From: Oscillospiraceae bacterium
GTDB lineage: Bacteria > Bacillota > Clostridia > Oscillospirales > CAG-272
NCBI GenBank assembly: GCA_015064555.1
Contig: SVRZ01000001.1
Coordinates: 46,340 to 110,339, forward strand
Length of the DNA stretch: 64,000 nt
Direction of reading: 5' to 3'
Part shown: positions 20,789 through 30,307 of the stretch, one piece after another
Numbering within the stretch: the first letter of the stretch is position 1
Layout of the letters: the number at the start of each line of letters is the position of its first letter
Translations under genes and position numbers: made by a program
The notes under the pieces: generated by a model
Databases searched by the model: none
What the model saw: the letters and a program-made list of their open reading frames with translations, nothing else
Told to the model about the DNA's origin: nothing

Positions 20789-20867
20789 GCTTCCGAGTGC
20801 AAATTACGCTTACCGAGTCTTGTAGATTTCAATCAAGTCCCGGACGTGTGAAAACGCGCTCGGAAGC
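20789..20867 (+). other. Long-range stem in the dnaK-dnaJ spacer
   Basis: GCTTCCGAGTGC (20789-20800) can pair with GCGCTCGGAAGC (20856-20867), a 12-bp stem with one wobble pair enclosing about 55 nt. No U-run follows, so it is not a simple terminator; it may process or stabilise the transcript between dnaK and dnaJ. Confidence 0.5.
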
Positions 20868-20927
20868 AAAGGTTTAATTCAGGACTTCAAATTCATCTAG
20901 GGCTGCATATGCGGCAAAGGAAAGAGT

Positions 20928-22085
20928 ATGGCAGATAAAAAAAGAGATTATTACGAGGTCCTCGGTGTTGAGAAATCGGCATCGGAGGATGAAATAAAAT
21001 CCGCATACAAAAGGCTTGCAAAAAAGTACCACCCCGACCTCAACCCCGACAACAAGGAGGCTGAGGAAAAGTTTAAGGAGCTGAACGAGGCATACGAGAT
21101 ACTTTCCGACAAGGAAAAAAGGTCGACCTATGACCGCTTCGGTCACGCGGGCGTTGATCCCACTATGGGCGGCGGCTCGGGCTTCGGAGGCTTTGGCGGA
21201 TTTGGTGGCTTCGGAGGCTTTGAGGACGGCTTTGATCTCGGAGATATATTCGGCTCGATATTCGGAGGCGGTCGCTCATCCCGTTCGGATGGACCGAGAA
21301 GGATTGACGGCGATGATATCGTTACGAGAATGAAGATCACGTTCAACGAATCGGTATTCGGATGCAAGAAGGAGATATCCTACCCCCGTATCGAGCCCTG
21401 TAAGGAATGCGGAGGCTCGGGCGCAGAAAAGGGTACATCCCCCGTTACGTGTACTAAATGTAACGGTTCCGGAACTATCAGTGTAAGACAGCAGACCTTC
21501 CTCGGCATGTCGGTCTCGCAGACCTCCTGCGATGCCTGCAGAGGTCGCGGAAAGATAATAAAAACGCCTTGCGGCGGTTGTAATGGAACCGGATACGTAA
21601 GGATAAACAAGAAGAGCGAGATCGACTTCCCCGCGGGTATAGATTCCGAGCAGAGAATAGTTATCAGAGACCAGGGACACGCAGGCAGAAACGGCGGCAG
21701 AAACGGTAGCCTGATCATTCTCGTTGAGGTAACTCCCAGCGATATCTTTGAGCGCGACGGAGACAATCTCTACTGCGAGGTGCCGATATCCTTCGCGGAG
21801 GCGGCACTCGGCGCAGAGATAGACGTTCCTCTCCCCGGCGGCGGTACCGAAAAGTTGAAGGTTCCCGAGGGCACTCAGAGCGATGACTTCTTCACTCTCA
21901 AGGGTAAGGGAATGTCAAACCCCAACACAAGGCGAAAGGGCGATTTGATCGTCACAATAATCGTTGAAACGCCTAAGAATCTTACGGATACACAAAAGAA
22001 GCTTCTTCTCGCCTTTGCCGAATCGCTCGGCGAGGATAATAGCAATAAAAAGCAGGGCTTCTTTAAAAAGATCTTCGGCAAATAA
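20928..22085 (+). CDS. dnaJ: Chaperone protein DnaJ (Hsp40)
   Basis: 385 residues. The J domain (1-70) contains YHPDLNPD with the essential HPD. A Gly/Phe-rich linker (about 77-105) precedes the zinc domain with four CxxCxGxG repeats ([32 protein letters not shown]). C-terminal substrate domains follow. The tail ends [13 protein letters not shown], an amphipathic basic segment resembling the tail of the XRE protein at 35.1 kb. It delivers substrates to DnaK and stimulates its ATPase; last gene of the CIRCE operon. Confidence 0.97.
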   Translation: MADKKRDYYEVLGVEKSASEDEIKSAYKRLAKKYHPDLNPDNKEAEEKFKELNEAYEILSDKEKRSTYDRFGHAGVDPTMGGGSGFGGFGGFGGFGGFEDGFDLGDIFGSIFGGGRSSRSDGPRRIDGDDIVTRMKITFNESVFGCKKEISYPRIEPCKECGGSGAEKGTSPVTCTKCNGSGTISVRQQTFLGMSVSQTSCDACRGRGKIIKTPCGGCNGTGYVRINKKSEIDFPAGIDSEQRIVIRDQGHAGRNGGRNGSLIILVEVTPSDIFERDGDNLYCEVPISFAEAALGAEIDVPLPGGGTEKLKVPEGTQSDDFFTLKGKGMSNPNTRRKGDLIVTIIVETPKNLTDTQKKLLLAFAESLGEDNSNKKQGFFKKIFGK

Positions 22086-22242
22086 AAACCACGAACATAC
22101 AAAAAGCCGACACAGAGGTCGCTCTTAACAACTCAGGTAAATCAAAAAATTAAAAGAAGAATTATTATAGATTCAGCAAATTCTTATTGATTCTGATCAT
22201 AAATTGTCGGCTGACAATCGACGCGAAACTTCGCTATCGTAT

Positions 22243-22273
22243 AATAACAGAACAATACGTCTGTTCTGTTATT
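22243..22273 (+). terminator. Hairpin, possible terminator of the dnaK operon
   Basis: Perfect 12-bp inverted repeat AATAACAGAACA ... TGTTCTGTTATT with a 7-nt loop, 158 bp after dnaJ. It has only a weak T tail. Confidence 0.5.
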
Positions 22274-22365
22274 TGAGCAGATATAAAAATCAGCTTTGTT
22301 ATCCGGATGGATATTAAGTTCAGCGCCGTTATCCGAAAGTTAGTTAATATTATTAGATGTACAGC

Positions 22366-22417
22366 AAAACGTCTGTTTTTGTAAATTTTCATTTACAAAA
22401 ACAGACGTTTTATTTTT
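22366..22417. terminator. Very strong hairpin with T tail
   Basis: Perfect 21-bp stem (22366-22386 pairing with 22391-22411) around the loop TTTC, followed by ATTTTTA. No gene ends immediately next to it; it may end dnaJ readthrough or an unannotated RNA. Confidence 0.75.
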
Positions 22418-22883
22418 ATTCAAGGCTTCCCGGCATACTCTGCTCCACGCGAACTTTCTTGTTTATGTTGTCGGTCTTTAACTTGAAATCTATAAATCAT
22501 TTTTTTGTCGGAGCCGGTGCCTGGGTTTGTATCCGAGATGATGCGGATATCGCATCATCATTCGTGACGAAGAAGCGCGAATCAAAGCTCAAGTCAAGGC
22601 TCGCATAAAAGCCGCCATCAAATCTCATATCATAGCTTGCGCCAAAGCTCGCAGCGAAATCTGCCCAGGACTTGTATCAAAGCTCGTATCCTGAACTTTG
22701 TTTTTTTGCCTTATGGATGTATTACCGTTCTCTATCTATTTTTTGCCTTTTTGTCTTAAAAAACGACAACTAATATTTACATTTGCTAGGTTCAAGATCT
22801 TTTTTCAGCTTTTGAATAAATCCCGTTACCCCCGTCCCGTGTTGAGTTTTATCGGATATTTTTCACCTATGATCTACGATAAA

Positions 22884-23618
22884 TCAAGAATTTAAGTCTT
22901 TCAGGTGAGCAGCATGAGAATACTCGCCCGGAATAAGATATTTACCGTCAAAATACGCAACGCTTACCGAGGCATTTTCCGGGTACTGGTATGCCGTCGC
23001 AAGCTCGGAAAACTCGGTTTTTGTAATTATGCCCCAGAAGCTGCGTATGACCGATGCGTGAGCGGCGATAAGTATTCTTTTTCCCTCGTTTTCTTTTGCT
23101 ATAGTCATTACGGCATCGTAAAAGCGTCTACCCGACTCGATAACAGATTCTCCGCCCGGGATGGTGAACGTACCGTAATTTTCCCGCCAGCCATCGATAA
23201 ACTCGGTGGGATACGCATTTATAATATCCTCAACCCTCATATTCTCCCATTCTCCTGCGTAGATCTCGCGTAAGCTGCGCGAGGGTATTACATCCATCCC
23301 ACGCCCCCTTGCGTGCGGCAGAGCGGTATTATACGCCCTCATAAGGTCGCTTGAATATATAACGTCTATCGGCACGTTTTCCAAAAATTTGGCAGTACGT
23401 TCTGCCTGCTCATAGCCGAGAGGCGAAAGATCCTTGTCCGTATGCCCTAAAAACACCTTGGCGGCATTTCCAAGGCTCTGACCGTGCCTTATCAGGTAAA
23501 TAACCGTTCCGTACTCAGAGGAAAGCTCCAAGGGCGTCATATCAGGTTCTATCGCGTTTTCGCGCTTCTCTTTTACGGGAAAACCATCCGCGCCTATATT
23601 TTTTTCGATATTTGACAT
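22884..23618 (-). CDS. Histidine phosphatase family protein (phosphoglycerate-mutase fold)
   Basis: 244 residues. The catalytic motif YLIRHGQSLGN (about 41-51) carries the phosphorylated His; LREIYAGEWENM provides the second-site Glu; the C-terminal AAHASVIRSF holds the second catalytic His. The first 38 residues form a polar extension absent from most family members. The family includes phosphoglycerate mutases, cobalamin-pathway phosphatases and broad phosphatases; I cannot choose among them. It is the last gene before the parS desert, transcribed away from it. Confidence 0.88.
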   Translation of the reverse strand: MSNIEKNIGADGFPVKEKRENAIEPDMTPLELSSEYGTVIYLIRHGQSLGNAAKVFLGHTDKDLSPLGYEQAERTAKFLENVPIDVIYSSDLMRAYNTALPHARGRGMDVIPSRSLREIYAGEWENMRVEDIINAYPTEFIDGWRENYGTFTIPGGESVIESGRRFYDAVMTIAKENEGKRILIAAHASVIRSFWGIITKTEFSELATAYQYPENASVSVAYFDGKYLIPGEYSHAAHLKDLNS

Positions 23619-25647
23619 TGTTTTACTTCTCTTTTCTTAGGTTTTCTTCATGTTTTGCGGCTTGAAGCTCAATTTTTGCAAAAAACGTGTATTTTTTTCG
23701 GATCACTCTGCAACAGAGCATCTTCGTATTTATTCGTACTATTTTTTAATGAATATTTATTCATTTTTTAAGAAGATGTTTTTTTAGGAAAATATTCATT
23801 TTTCCTCACGCAGCGCTCATTCGTTACTTTCAAATTCATGCTAGTATAAGTAGAAGAACAGGACGATCCGATGAGCCTGTGTTTCACTCGTTTTTTTGAA
23901 CGTCAATAACGTATAAGCCGGCATGACATCTCGTTTTTTTACTTAGGTTTCCTTTGCGCAATCAGCAAAGCCGGGTGATCAGGAGCTTATCCAAATATTC
24001 CATAGATACATAATTAAAAACGTTATAAGGCGTTTAAGCCGGTTACAATGGTTGTTTATGTGCCGAATATCGCAGATATCTTTCTTTTATCTCCCCATCT
24101 TCAAGTATACCAATTCAATGGCGTTTTCATCGGATGATCTCACATAAGTGTTCGCACTATCGGTTACAAGCTTTTTATTAGCCGCAAGCCTTTAGGATAA
24201 CTCAATTCCGGTATTATAAATCCGGTATTATGAATTAGTGCGATTTTTATTGATTCCACCGTAATACATCCATTCCGCCGCTCGCCTTCAAGATCACGCA
24301 TATGCATGCAAGCATAGTTTCTAGGTCAATCAGGTGTTAATTACAAAAAACAGAGATGTTTTTGTCGCTACATCACAAATTCTATCAAATTTTGTTCTCT
24401 TTGTCAATAACAGAGTTTTATTTATCTGTATAAGTTTTAAAGTTCTTTTAGTGTAATTCTCAACGACCGAGTAAAACGCCGTTCTATCAGGCAAAAGGTA
24501 TATTATCGGAAAATATTCCGCACCGTTCCTATCCCGGATCTATATCCGCGTAAGCACATTATACAAAATTTTCACAACTAAAAGCATCCGTCATTCAAAA
24601 TCCAATAAGCATTTCAACAAATACTCCCAAAAGGCGCATTTTGCCGTAAGAGCTTCGCAATGATATAAAAAAGAAAGCTTTGCGCAAGCGGGTATTTAAT
24701 TTAAAGTGTTCGCATATTTATTCGTTTTATCTGCGCATATATGCATTTTTATTCATAGTTTTAAAAGACATAAATATAGCATAAAATACTCAGAACCACT
24801 CATTTTTTCGTATTCAAAACGAATTTTAGGCAAAAAAACACGGTCAAAAAACACGGAGCAAGTATAAAATACCAAAAAATGTAAAAATCAGGCATAAAAT
24901 ACCATATTTTGGTAATTATCAATTAAAAAAGCAAAAAACAAATCGGTCAGAAAATAGGTTTAAAAACAGAATTTCGTTCAAAATTCGCACTTAGATTCAA
25001 TATATAGGCGTAAAACAGCAAAGTCTGCTTAAATCAAACGTTTAAACACTCAATAACGTCAGTTTTAACCTATTTTTTCAGTTCGCAGCGAATCCGAATA
25101 GCTAATTTCGGAAGAAATTTTATCATTTTTTAACGCTTTTAAAAGCTTTTAGTGTATTTTTTTGCTATTTTCAGTACGAATAATCCTATTTTTTCTCAAA
25201 ACGCCCTTTTAAAATGGCATTTGCGCTTGCTTCGAAGCGCAAAAACCATCCGATGCCGTTTTTTGCGTATAAGTTTCATTTTTTAACCGATTTGAACGTT
25301 TTTTGTTCAAAAAAACGCAAAGAACACAATTTTTATTCTTTTTTTCGTACTAAAATTGCGTTTCAAGCTCGTTTATGAGCTGTTTTTTGCCTTTTTAAGT
25401 TTTTTCCTAATGTTCTGTCGTTTTTATACTGTTTTATTGGAAATTCAGTGTAAAAACTTACCTTTTCTTCGGTTTTATGTTTTGTCACTTGCCTTTTTGA
25501 GAATTTTGGAGAAATTCAGGCTAAAAAGTGCACATTTTCGCGTTTCCGAGGTGATTTTTAGTACATAAAAAAGTTTTTTATCAAAATCAGGGATAAAAAT
25601 CGGAGGCTTTTAGGCTTTAAAATGTCATTTTCTGTGTTTTTTAACAT

Positions 25648-25663
25648 TGTTTCACGTGAAACA
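25648..25663. promoter_or_regulatory. parS site 1
   Basis: Exact TGTTTCACGTGAAACA, the palindromic ParB/Spo0J binding site. Confidence 0.96.
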
Positions 25664-25977
25664 TCACTGTGCACGTTGTTTGTTGCAACGCACTTGAGTT
25701 ACAGATAGGTGTTTTTCTAAAAACAGTTTACTTTTTTGTAATTTTAAAGAGCTTTTTAGCGTTTTTTACCGTGTTTTATTGTTTTTTGCACCAAAATTTC
25801 CTAAAAAGTAGGCTATCTGCAGCACATAACAAAGGTTTGAAGGTTGGATAATCCGGGTTAGGTGTATGCTAAACAGTTTCTCCGGTATCAACTAAAATTA
25901 TTAAAAGTAGAAGAAGTTCTAACGTCAAAAGTGGTCTTCCGTCGTTTTTCTATCATTTTCTAGCTTTGAAAAGTCAA

Positions 25978-25993
25978 TGTTTCACGTGAAACA
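25978..25993. promoter_or_regulatory. parS site 2, within a 34-bp perfect palindrome
   Basis: Exact parS. The palindrome extends to 25969-26002 with outer arms AAAAGTCAA and TTGACTTTT, so as RNA it would also form a terminator-like hairpin. Confidence 0.96.
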
Positions 25994-26060
25994 TTGACTT
26001 TTTTAGGTGATTTCTGGTTGTTTTATGAGAAGCGTTTAACTCTTTTGTGTATTTTTTGAT

Positions 26061-26076
26061 TGTTTCACGTGAAACA
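26061..26076. promoter_or_regulatory. parS site 3
   Basis: Exact 16-bp parS; palindromic symmetry extends over 26057-26080 (TGAT ... ATCA). Confidence 0.96.
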
Positions 26077-26100
26077 ATCAAGCTTTGTGAGCACTTTTGT

Positions 26101-26116
26101 TGTTTCACGTGAAACA
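26101..26116. promoter_or_regulatory. parS site 4
   Basis: Exact 16-bp parS, only 40 bp (start to start) from site 3; symmetry extends to 26100-26117. Confidence 0.96.
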
Positions 26117-26307
26117 ATTTGGACATTATTACAGAATCAAAGTCGAGTGAATGTTTTTGCAGAATCCTTTTACTATTTTATATTTCGACTCATTTATATG
26201 TTTTTTAACTTTTACAGAACTCTTTCTTTTTTTACTTTTACTTCAAAAACCGCTTTTATTAGTTGTTTTGATACTGATTTTGCATTGTTTTGTGTTTAAA
26301 AAACAAT

Positions 26308-26323
26308 TGTTTCACGTGAAACA
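26308..26323. promoter_or_regulatory. parS site 5
   Basis: Exact 16-bp parS, 207 bp (start to start) after site 4. Confidence 0.96.
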
Positions 26324-26547
26324 TTATATATTACAATGATCGGCGATTGATGTTACAAAGTGGTTGCCGGCTTATTTGTTATTTGATTAATAGGTTTTTA
26401 TTTGTCGGCGTAATCAGAGCGTTTATATAAAAACCTGACTATTTTTATCTTTGCTTCGCTTTATTTAGTTGTTTGCGCTCTGCGAAATGGTTTATTTGAA
26501 TTAAATTACTCGCGCTTTAAAGTGATAAACGGGGTATTTATGAAGAT

Positions 26548-26563
26548 TGTTTCACGTGAAACA
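26548..26563. promoter_or_regulatory. parS site 6
   Basis: Exact 16-bp parS, the last of the cluster, at the point where strand bias changes from T-rich to A-rich. Confidence 0.96.
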
Positions 26564-26766
26564 GTCAATAAATTTAACAAATAAATCAGTAGATAAACCG
26601 GCTAATGACTCAATTTAAGCTATAAAAAGTGTAAAACCAAAAGATGATTATGGATACTAAGCGCAAAAAACGAGCGAACAGGGGGAGAACCAAGAAAAGA
26701 CGGGTAAGTGAATTCAGATGTTGCCTGGCAATAAATGATGAAAAGTAAACCAAACAACCAATGCTT

Positions 26767-26844
26767 TTAAGCCATCCTGTTAAGTCATCCCGTTAAGCCA
26801 TCACGTTAAATCATCCCATTAAGCCATCCCGTTAAGCCGTGCTG
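26767..26844. repeat. 13-bp tandem repeat, six copies
   Basis: Six head-to-tail variants of TTAAGCCATCCCG (26767-26844), each with one to four changes and no length change. They start 200 bp after parS site 6. Confidence 0.88.
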
Positions 26845-27165
26845 TAGATAAATAAACCGACAAAACCTATTCAATGAATATGAGATAAATTAACCTTTTA
26901 AACAAGCAAATGACAAATAACACGTACTTAATAAGCGGAGAAAAGGATGCAGACTAGCCATATGAAAGGCAATATTTAAATAGTGTTTGTCACGAATTAA
27001 GAGTAAAAACGCTTTATTTGCCATAGAAATCTCGTGTTAGCTGCAAGCAGAATATTCTTTCAAAACATCAGTTCTATAGAGCAAAGCATCCTTAAATCAT
27101 TACTTACAGGCGGAAAACTTAGAAAACATTGATTGTAATCGGCAATTTTTTGAAAAACCAGTACA

Positions 27166-27200
27166 TACAACAAAGACTTTTTATACAACAAAGACTTTTA
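27166..27200. repeat. Two-copy 18-bp direct repeat
   Basis: ATACAACAAAGACTTTT occurs twice in immediate succession (about 27166-27200). Confidence 0.7.
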
Positions 27201-27361
27201 AAAGCCGGCGGTATAGACACAGACGGACAGAGATTAACACGTAAAAAACGCATGAGTAAGCACCATGCTTTTTAATATAGGCGGTAAAATCTTAATAAAA
27301 CATCGGCAGTCGGTTGATAACATTGGCAGTGATTGCTGATATCAAGAGCTTATTTTAATAT

Positions 27362-27461
27362 TAATAGCCTATCGCTAGATAACAGTTTATCGCTAGTATT
27401 AATAGTTTATTGCTAGTATAACAGTTTATCGCTAGTATTAACAGCATATTGCTGATATTTA
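27362..27461. repeat. Degenerate tandem repeat of about 20 bp, five copies
   Basis: Variants of AACAGTTTATCGCTAGTATT (for example with TTATTGCTAG or CATATTGCTG) follow each other; spacing varies between 18 and 21 bp. A looser echo (TTGCTGATATTAG, CGGTATTAGTA) continues to about 27530. Confidence 0.75.
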
Positions 27462-28301
27462 ATATCCAATCATCAAATATCGGCAGTCTGTTACCGGTAT
27501 TAGTACTTTGTTGCTGATATTAGTCTCGAATTCTGTTTTTAGCAGTATTTTGGGGTTAGCATTGAATTCAGCATCAGTAGACTTTGATATTTATGGTTAC
27601 GGTGCTGCCGGTAAATTTCTGATATCAACAAGCTTCCGCTATTAATGGTAAATTCATGGTATTATCGCCGGTGTGTGATATTAGTAGTATAAATATACGT
27701 TAACAGTGAATATCCAATATCGGTATCGAATATTTAAGATCAACAACAAATTCAAATAGATTTTAACGCAAGGCGAGGGTAATTGCATAAATATGGCAGG
27801 TGTGCGAAAGCCGATTGATCATCCTGTATCGTGAAAAAACAGCAAAAAAACAGCAAAAAAATAGCGAAATAATCAGTGAAAAATCAGTAAAACAGCGCAG
27901 AGCAAGCATAATAATGATAAATATGACGCGTAGGGAGTAATCGGATGGATTACCTTTATACCGCGAAAAGGTAAGTACCGGGAGAGTTTTTGCCTGAATT
28001 TCCTGTAGCAAAAAGCTTCAATATATTCATATCGCTTTAACCAAAATTATTCGCATTTTGAAGATTCCGGGGGTATTTTGAAGCATAAAGAGTATTTTAG
28101 TCCCCCGGAGGCGTGTAATGCCTCGTGAAAGCATTATTGAGCTTGTCCTTTGGTAAGCGGTCGGTGAGGATTGATTTTTCACGGTAGGGTGGTTTATTCT
28201 TCACTCCGGTATCGTCGCACTGCTTTTGAATTAATTTTACGGTTTTCTGAGATCTGTTACATTAAGATCATTCGTAATTATTCAAAATATTAACCTAAGA
28301 T

Positions 28302-28386
28302 TTTTTAGGTTACACCTTTATGATATTTTGGTACTATTTTATGTCTTTTTAGGTTGCACTTTTATAATATTTCAGTACTATTTATG
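28302..28386. repeat. Two-copy 44-bp direct repeat
   Basis: The unit beginning TTTTTAGGTTACACCTTTAT at 28302 is repeated at 28346 as TTTTTAGGTTGCACTTTTAT, both followed by a GTACTATTT-type end. Confidence 0.85.
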
Positions 28387-28802
28387 CTTCAGGCTATTAT
28401 CCGAGAATTATCATCCGCAGCTTGCTTTAATTTATATTATTACAATCAAAATGCGATTAAAGCATCATAAAAATAGAACTTTCGGTAACATTTCATACGG
28501 TATAAACCATTTTCAATTAATAAGCGCTTTACAGATCACGCTCCCCTCTGTTCCGCTTTACTGATATAGAACGGGAGGGAAAGCTGCAGTATTGGGTTCT
28601 TACGTGTCTTTTGCACGATATTTGCTTTGATTAAAGCCTATTATAACAAAATATTTGACGAGGCTTTTTCATTCGGAATACCGAATATATCTATTATATA
28701 GATATATAATCTTTATACCCGAGCAGATGTAAAGCAATCCGAAAAAATTCTCGGCTGTTTTTTGGAGCTTCTTTACAATTTATTCAGCGCGAAGGATCCC
28801 AC

Positions 28803-29022
28803 GTGTTACGTCGTATTTCAGAGTGTTACAGCGCGTTTTGTAGTTACGGCGTGTTTTGGAGTGCTACCGTGTTTTAAAGTATTACAACGTATTTAAAGCA
28901 TTACAGCGTGTTTCGGGGTGCTACCACGTATTTTAAATTGTTACCGCGTATTAAAGTGCTACCGCGTATTTTAAAGCATTACAGCGTGTTTTCAGAGCGC
29001 CACGGGGTATTACAGAGTGTAG
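28803..29022. repeat. Degenerate tandem repeat of about 20 bp, about eleven copies
   Basis: Successive variants of GTGTTACAGCGTGTTTTAAA, with core TTAC(A/C)(G/A)CG(T/C)(G/A)TTT, run without interruption for 220 bp. Unit length ranges from 18 to 21 bp. The array ends about 330 bp before the parA promoter. Confidence 0.85.
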
Positions 29023-29355
29023 ATTTCCATAAAAATGCTGCGGGGCGTTTTATGTTCCCGCTTGTCACCACCTGTTTCATGTCACGCTTGCCTATACCGG
29101 CATATCTGAGTCGGTAGGCGTTTTTCGGTGCTTTGTTTCACTTTGATTTTTTTTGATGTTTGGTCTTATTTTTTACCTTTCCGGTTTGCTTTTGCCGTTT
29201 TGTGTTGTTTGTCTGCGCGGTGGATTTGCCCTTTGATTTATGCGGTTGTTATTTCAGGGCGTTCTTCTCTGACCGGCTTTGATCCGCATTCTTTTACTCT
29301 TTCTTTTTGAAAAATGAAAAAAGTGACAAAAAATATAAAAAATTGCAATATGATA

Positions 29356-29385
29356 TTGACTTTTGCCGTATTATAATGGTATAAT
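29356..29385 (+). promoter_or_regulatory. Sigma-A-type promoter of parA-parB
   Basis: TTGACT (29356-29361), 18-bp spacer, TATAAT (29380-29385), 51 bp before the parA ATG. Confidence 0.75.
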
Positions 29386-29436
29386 TTACTCGGTATAAAA
29401 TTTTTAATTTATTTTTCAGAATCTCGGAGGCTTAAT

Positions 29437-30210
29437 ATGGGAAAGATCGTTTCCTTTTCTAACCAAAAGGGCGGAGTAGGAAAGACCACCTCCTGCGTCA
29501 ATATTGCCGCTCAGATCGCAAACAAGGGCAAGAAGGTGCTTATGGTGGATATGGATCCGCAGGGAAATGCAACCAGCGGACTCGGATTGCCTAAATCCAA
29601 AATCAAAAAGACAATTTATGACGTTATTATCGGCAAGTGCGATATAAACGATGCTATTATAAAAACAAGATTCAAGAATCTTTCGGTAATTCCGGCAAAT
29701 ATCGACCTCGCGGGCGCCGAGCTTGAGCTTCACGACCTCGAGGAGGCGGGTGATCTTGAGCTTGACTACATAAAGGTCGCTATCAAGTCGATAGCAAACG
29801 ACTACGATTACATATTTATAGACTGTCCCCCCTCGCTCGGTATGCTTACCGTTAAGGCACTTTCGGTCTCCGACGGAGTTGTTATACCTATGCAGTGCGA
29901 ATTCTATTCGCTCGAGGGTATGTCCCAGCTCTTTAACACCATCAAGAGGATACACCAGCTCTTTAACCCCGAATTGAGAATAGTAGGCATCCTTCTCACT
30001 ATGTATAACGGTCGCCTTACTCTCACAAATCAGGTCGTTGCGGAGCTTAAAAAGTATTATGAGGATAAGCTCTTTAAGGTTCCGATCTCGAGAACCGTAA
30101 GAATTTCGGAGGCCCCCGGCTACGGTGAGCCTATCTGCTATCACGATCCTTACGGAAAGGGCTCGCTCGAATACGCTGCCGTTGCAAAGGAGCTTATGAC
30201 CAGAATTTAA
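29437..30210 (+). CDS. parA: Chromosome partitioning ATPase ParA (Soj)
   Basis: 257 residues, typical chromosomal (small) ParA without an N-terminal DNA-binding domain. The deviant Walker A motif KGGVGKTT (about 11-18) has the signature Lys; the switch regions DMDPQGNATSGL and IDCPPSLGMLTVKAL follow. ParA binds DNA as an ATP dimer and is released by ParB, moving or regulating origin regions; in Bacillus it also controls DnaA. The start has CGGAGG 6 nt upstream. It lies immediately downstream of the parS desert and 97 bp before parB. Confidence 0.96.
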   Translation: MGKIVSFSNQKGGVGKTTSCVNIAAQIANKGKKVLMVDMDPQGNATSGLGLPKSKIKKTIYDVIIGKCDINDAIIKTRFKNLSVIPANIDLAGAELELHDLEEAGDLELDYIKVAIKSIANDYDYIFIDCPPSLGMLTVKALSVSDGVVIPMQCEFYSLEGMSQLFNTIKRIHQLFNPELRIVGILLTMYNGRLTLTNQVVAELKKYYEDKLFKVPISRTVRISEAPGYGEPICYHDPYGKGSLEYAAVAKELMTRI

Positions 30211-30307
30211 TTTGGTTTTATTCAGTAGCTTAAGATCCGGAATTTTGGTATTTTTACCATTTTATTCCAATTATATACTTTAACAAATAACATAACGGAG
30301 ATAAAAA

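Larger units (their letters stand above)
22086..22883. other. Noncoding spacer between dnaJ and the histidine-phosphatase gene
   Basis: About 800 bp with no supported gene. It holds two strong hairpins (separate entries) and a shorter one, GATGATGCG-GATAT-CGCATCATC (about 22538-22560). Reading frames across it lack ribosome sites. Confidence 0.7.
23619..29355. other. 5.7-kb AT-rich gene desert carrying the centromere (parS) cluster
   Basis: No frame in either direction longer than about 80 codons has a ribosome site or recognisable motif. The region is AT-rich with runs of A or T. By eye it alternates strand bias: A-rich about 24.6-25.0 kb, T-rich 25.1-26.4 kb (covering the parS sites), A-rich 26.5-27.3 kb, T-rich again beyond 28.2 kb. 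It contains six parS sites, several short tandem repeat families and scattered hairpins (for example 25220-25243, 28066-28109, 29090-29119). No consensus TTATCCACA DnaA box was seen. Confidence 0.85.

Noticed and set aside
26767..29022. Repeat arrays as CRISPR
   Set aside because: No spacer of constant length separates the repeats, units are only 13-20 bp and vary, and no cas gene is present.
23619..29355. The desert as oriC
   Set aside because: I found no TTATCCACA-type boxes there, only one weak near match around 24000, while the dnaA-dnaN spacer has four DnaA-box-like sites. GC-skew or read-depth data could still change this.
23640..29400. Several frames of 60-82 codons in the desert
   Set aside because: All lack ribosome sites and known motifs and consist mainly of Phe, Leu, Lys and Cys from T- or A-rich runs. 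Some run across parS sites.
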